From contig JAAUTT010000253.1 of assembly GCA_012031335.1 (NCBI GenBank), forward strand, positions 1 to 6,625: a DNA stretch of 6,625 nucleotides, given 5' to 3'. The notes beneath the pieces were generated by a model. The model searched no databases. It was not told the DNA's origin and was given only the letters and a program-made list of their open reading frames with translations. Position 1 is the stretch's first letter, and each line of letters opens with the position of its first letter. Source of the stretch: Bacteroidales bacterium. Its GTDB lineage: Bacteria; Bacteroidota; Bacteroidia; Bacteroidales; JAAUTT01. Of the stretch, positions 5,527 to 6,625 are shown piece by piece. The translations under genes were made by a program, and so were the position numbers.

Positions 5527-6625
5527 ATGAAACGAAAACGTAATTTAATCATCTTGTCGGCAATAGTATTGCTGTTAATCGTGTTTGCCTTTGTTATGAA
5601 AAGTGGTAAACCGAAAAATTCCACTCTTTTTGCTACTGTCAACAAAGGGGAGTTCGAAATTCTGGTAAATGTTACCGGGGAACTCGAAGCGATGAATTCG
5701 GAGAATATCATGGCCCCATCCGAGTTGCGGAGTGAAAATATACGCCTTTATCAGGGAGTTAAAATTCAGGATCTTGTACCTGAAGGAAGTTATGTAGACT
5801 CAGGTCAGTATGTTGCAACCCTCGACCGTACTGAGATTACAAATAAACTTCGCGAAGCTGAGGACGAACTTGAAAAAAAGAAAGCCGATTATACAAAAGT
5901 GCAGCTCGATACCTCCATTAATCTGCGAAATCTTCGCGATCAGCTTGTTAATTTAAAGTACGAAATGGAAGAAAAGCAAATAGCCCTCGACCAGTCGAAG
6001 TTTGAGCCCCCTGCCACCATCCGTCAGGCGCAGATAAGTCTGGATAAATCGAGACGTTCGTACGAAGCTTCCCAAAAAGATTATAAACTTAAAGTACAAC
6101 AGGCTGAGGCCAATATGAAGGAAGCAACCATCAACCTAAACCGGCAGGTGCGCCGCAGAGACGAGATTCTGGGTGTAATGGGTAAATTTACTATCAATGC
6201 ACCCAAAAAGGGGATGGTTATCTATTATAAGGAATGGGATGGCCAGCGGCGAAAAGTTGGCTCAACAGTTAGTCCGTGGGAACCCAATGTGGCTACCTTG
6301 CCCGATTTATCGGTAATGGTATCAAAAATATACGTAAGCGAAATTGATATCAGCAAAGTAAAAGTAGGACAAAAGGTGAGGGTTGGCATTGACGCTTTTC
6401 CCGAGAAAAAACTGAATGGCACCATTACACAGGTTTCCAATGTTGGTGAACAACTTCCCAATACCGATTCCAAAGTTTTCGAGGTGGTTCTGAGGGTTAA
6501 GGAATACGATGCAATTCTGCGTCCATACATGACTACCAGTAATGCCATCATCATCGACACCTTTAAAAATGTAAAATATATTCCTATCGAGGCCATTCAT
6601 AGTCAGGACAGTATACCTTTTGTAT
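5527..6625 (+). CDS. HlyD/MacA-type periplasmic adaptor (membrane fusion protein) of an efflux or secretion system, partial
   Basis: The frame is open from ATG 5527 to the right edge (366 codons seen, C-terminus missing). It begins with MKRKR and one membrane helix at about 6-24, anchoring it in the inner membrane. A first barrel-sandwich half follows at ~35-100 (VNVTGELEA, then LVPEGSYVDSGQYVATLD). A long Lys/Glu/Gln-rich alpha-helical hairpin lies at ~103-215, followed by the second sandwich half at ~222-262 (INAPKKGMVIYYKEWDG, then VATLPD) and a beta-barrel at ~263-345 (SEIDISKVKVGQKVRVGIDAFP). This order is diagnostic for adaptors linking an inner-membrane ABC or RND pump to an outer-membrane channel. 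The extended GMVIYYKEWDGQRRKVG insertion is a form I associate with Bacteroidota HlyD-like proteins. The start sits after AT-rich sequence with no Shine-Dalgarno. The pump partner, probably downstream, and the substrate are not visible. Confidence 0.9.
   Translation, partial: MKRKRNLIILSAIVLLLIVFAFVMKSGKPKNSTLFATVNKGEFEILVNVTGELEAMNSENIMAPSELRSENIRLYQGVKIQDLVPEGSYVDSGQYVATLDRTEITNKLREAEDELEKKKADYTKVQLDTSINLRNLRDQLVNLKYEMEEKQIALDQSKFEPPATIRQAQISLDKSRRSYEASQKDYKLKVQQAEANMKEATINLNRQVRRRDEILGVMGKFTINAPKKGMVIYYKEWDGQRRKVGSTVSPWEPNVATLPDLSVMVSKIYVSEIDISKVKVGQKVRVGIDAFPEKKLNGTITQVSNVGEQLPNTDSKVFEVVLRVKEYDAILRPYMTTSNAIIIDTFKNVKYIPIEAIHSQDSIPFV

Noticed and set aside
6225..6596. Open frames of 92-123 codons on the minus strand
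   Set aside because: They are antisense to the strongly supported adaptor protein; the hydrophobic look comes from the reverse complement of charged codons.
1..6625. A novel defence, mobile or CRISPR-like system
   Set aside because: No repeats-spacer pattern, transposase, integrase, toxin-antitoxin pair or defence motif is visible; most genes are ordinary envelope or metabolic genes.

Overview
The window looks like ordinary chromosomal DNA from a member of the Bacteroidota, probably close to Bacteroidales/Marinilabiliales (inference). The basis is the low GC content, AT-rich translation starts without clear Shine-Dalgarno sequences, an OmpA C-terminus and a small outer-membrane beta-barrel protein of Bacteroidota type, an archaeal-like GlmM, a WbuC-type cupin, and a promoter element on the minus strand matching the Bacteroidota -7 consensus TAnnTTTG. 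I see no phage, transposon, CRISPR array, rRNA or tRNA.

Layout, left to right: (1) the C-terminal end of an OmpA-family lipoprotein/porin (1-161, +); (2) a PF13568-like outer-membrane beta-barrel protein (185-825, +, frameshifted); (3) a tiny membrane protein resembling the lmo0937/DUF5670 family (904-1067, +, frameshifted); (4) a ~575-residue cytoplasmic protein with a transglutaminase-like Cys-His-Asp core and what looks like a degenerate second copy of that core at its C-terminus (1172-2898, +, one frameshift near the start); (5) a WbuC-family cupin metalloprotein (2993-3469, +); (6) tatA on the opposite strand, convergent with the cupin gene (3485-3696, -, frameshifted); (7) a ~335-base non-coding stretch with small hairpins and the tatA promoter region; (8) an intact glmM (4032-5417, +); (9) the start of an HlyD/MacA-type periplasmic adaptor of an efflux or secretion system, running off the right edge (5527-6625, +).

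The genes do not form one obvious pathway. OmpA, the small barrel, TatA, GlmM and the adaptor all serve the cell envelope: outer membrane and peptidoglycan anchoring, protein export, UDP-GlcNAc supply, and export.

The most striking pattern is five single-base reading-frame breaks between about 135 and 3577: four apparent losses and one apparent gain. Each is repaired by one base at or next to a short homopolymer, and each repair restores a recognisable or sensible protein. The large genes from 3700 to the right edge are clean. The simplest reading is base-calling error in a low-coverage part of the assembly; pseudogenisation is the alternative. The biologically most interesting item is the uncharacterised transglutaminase-like protein with an apparent catalytically dead internal duplicate.
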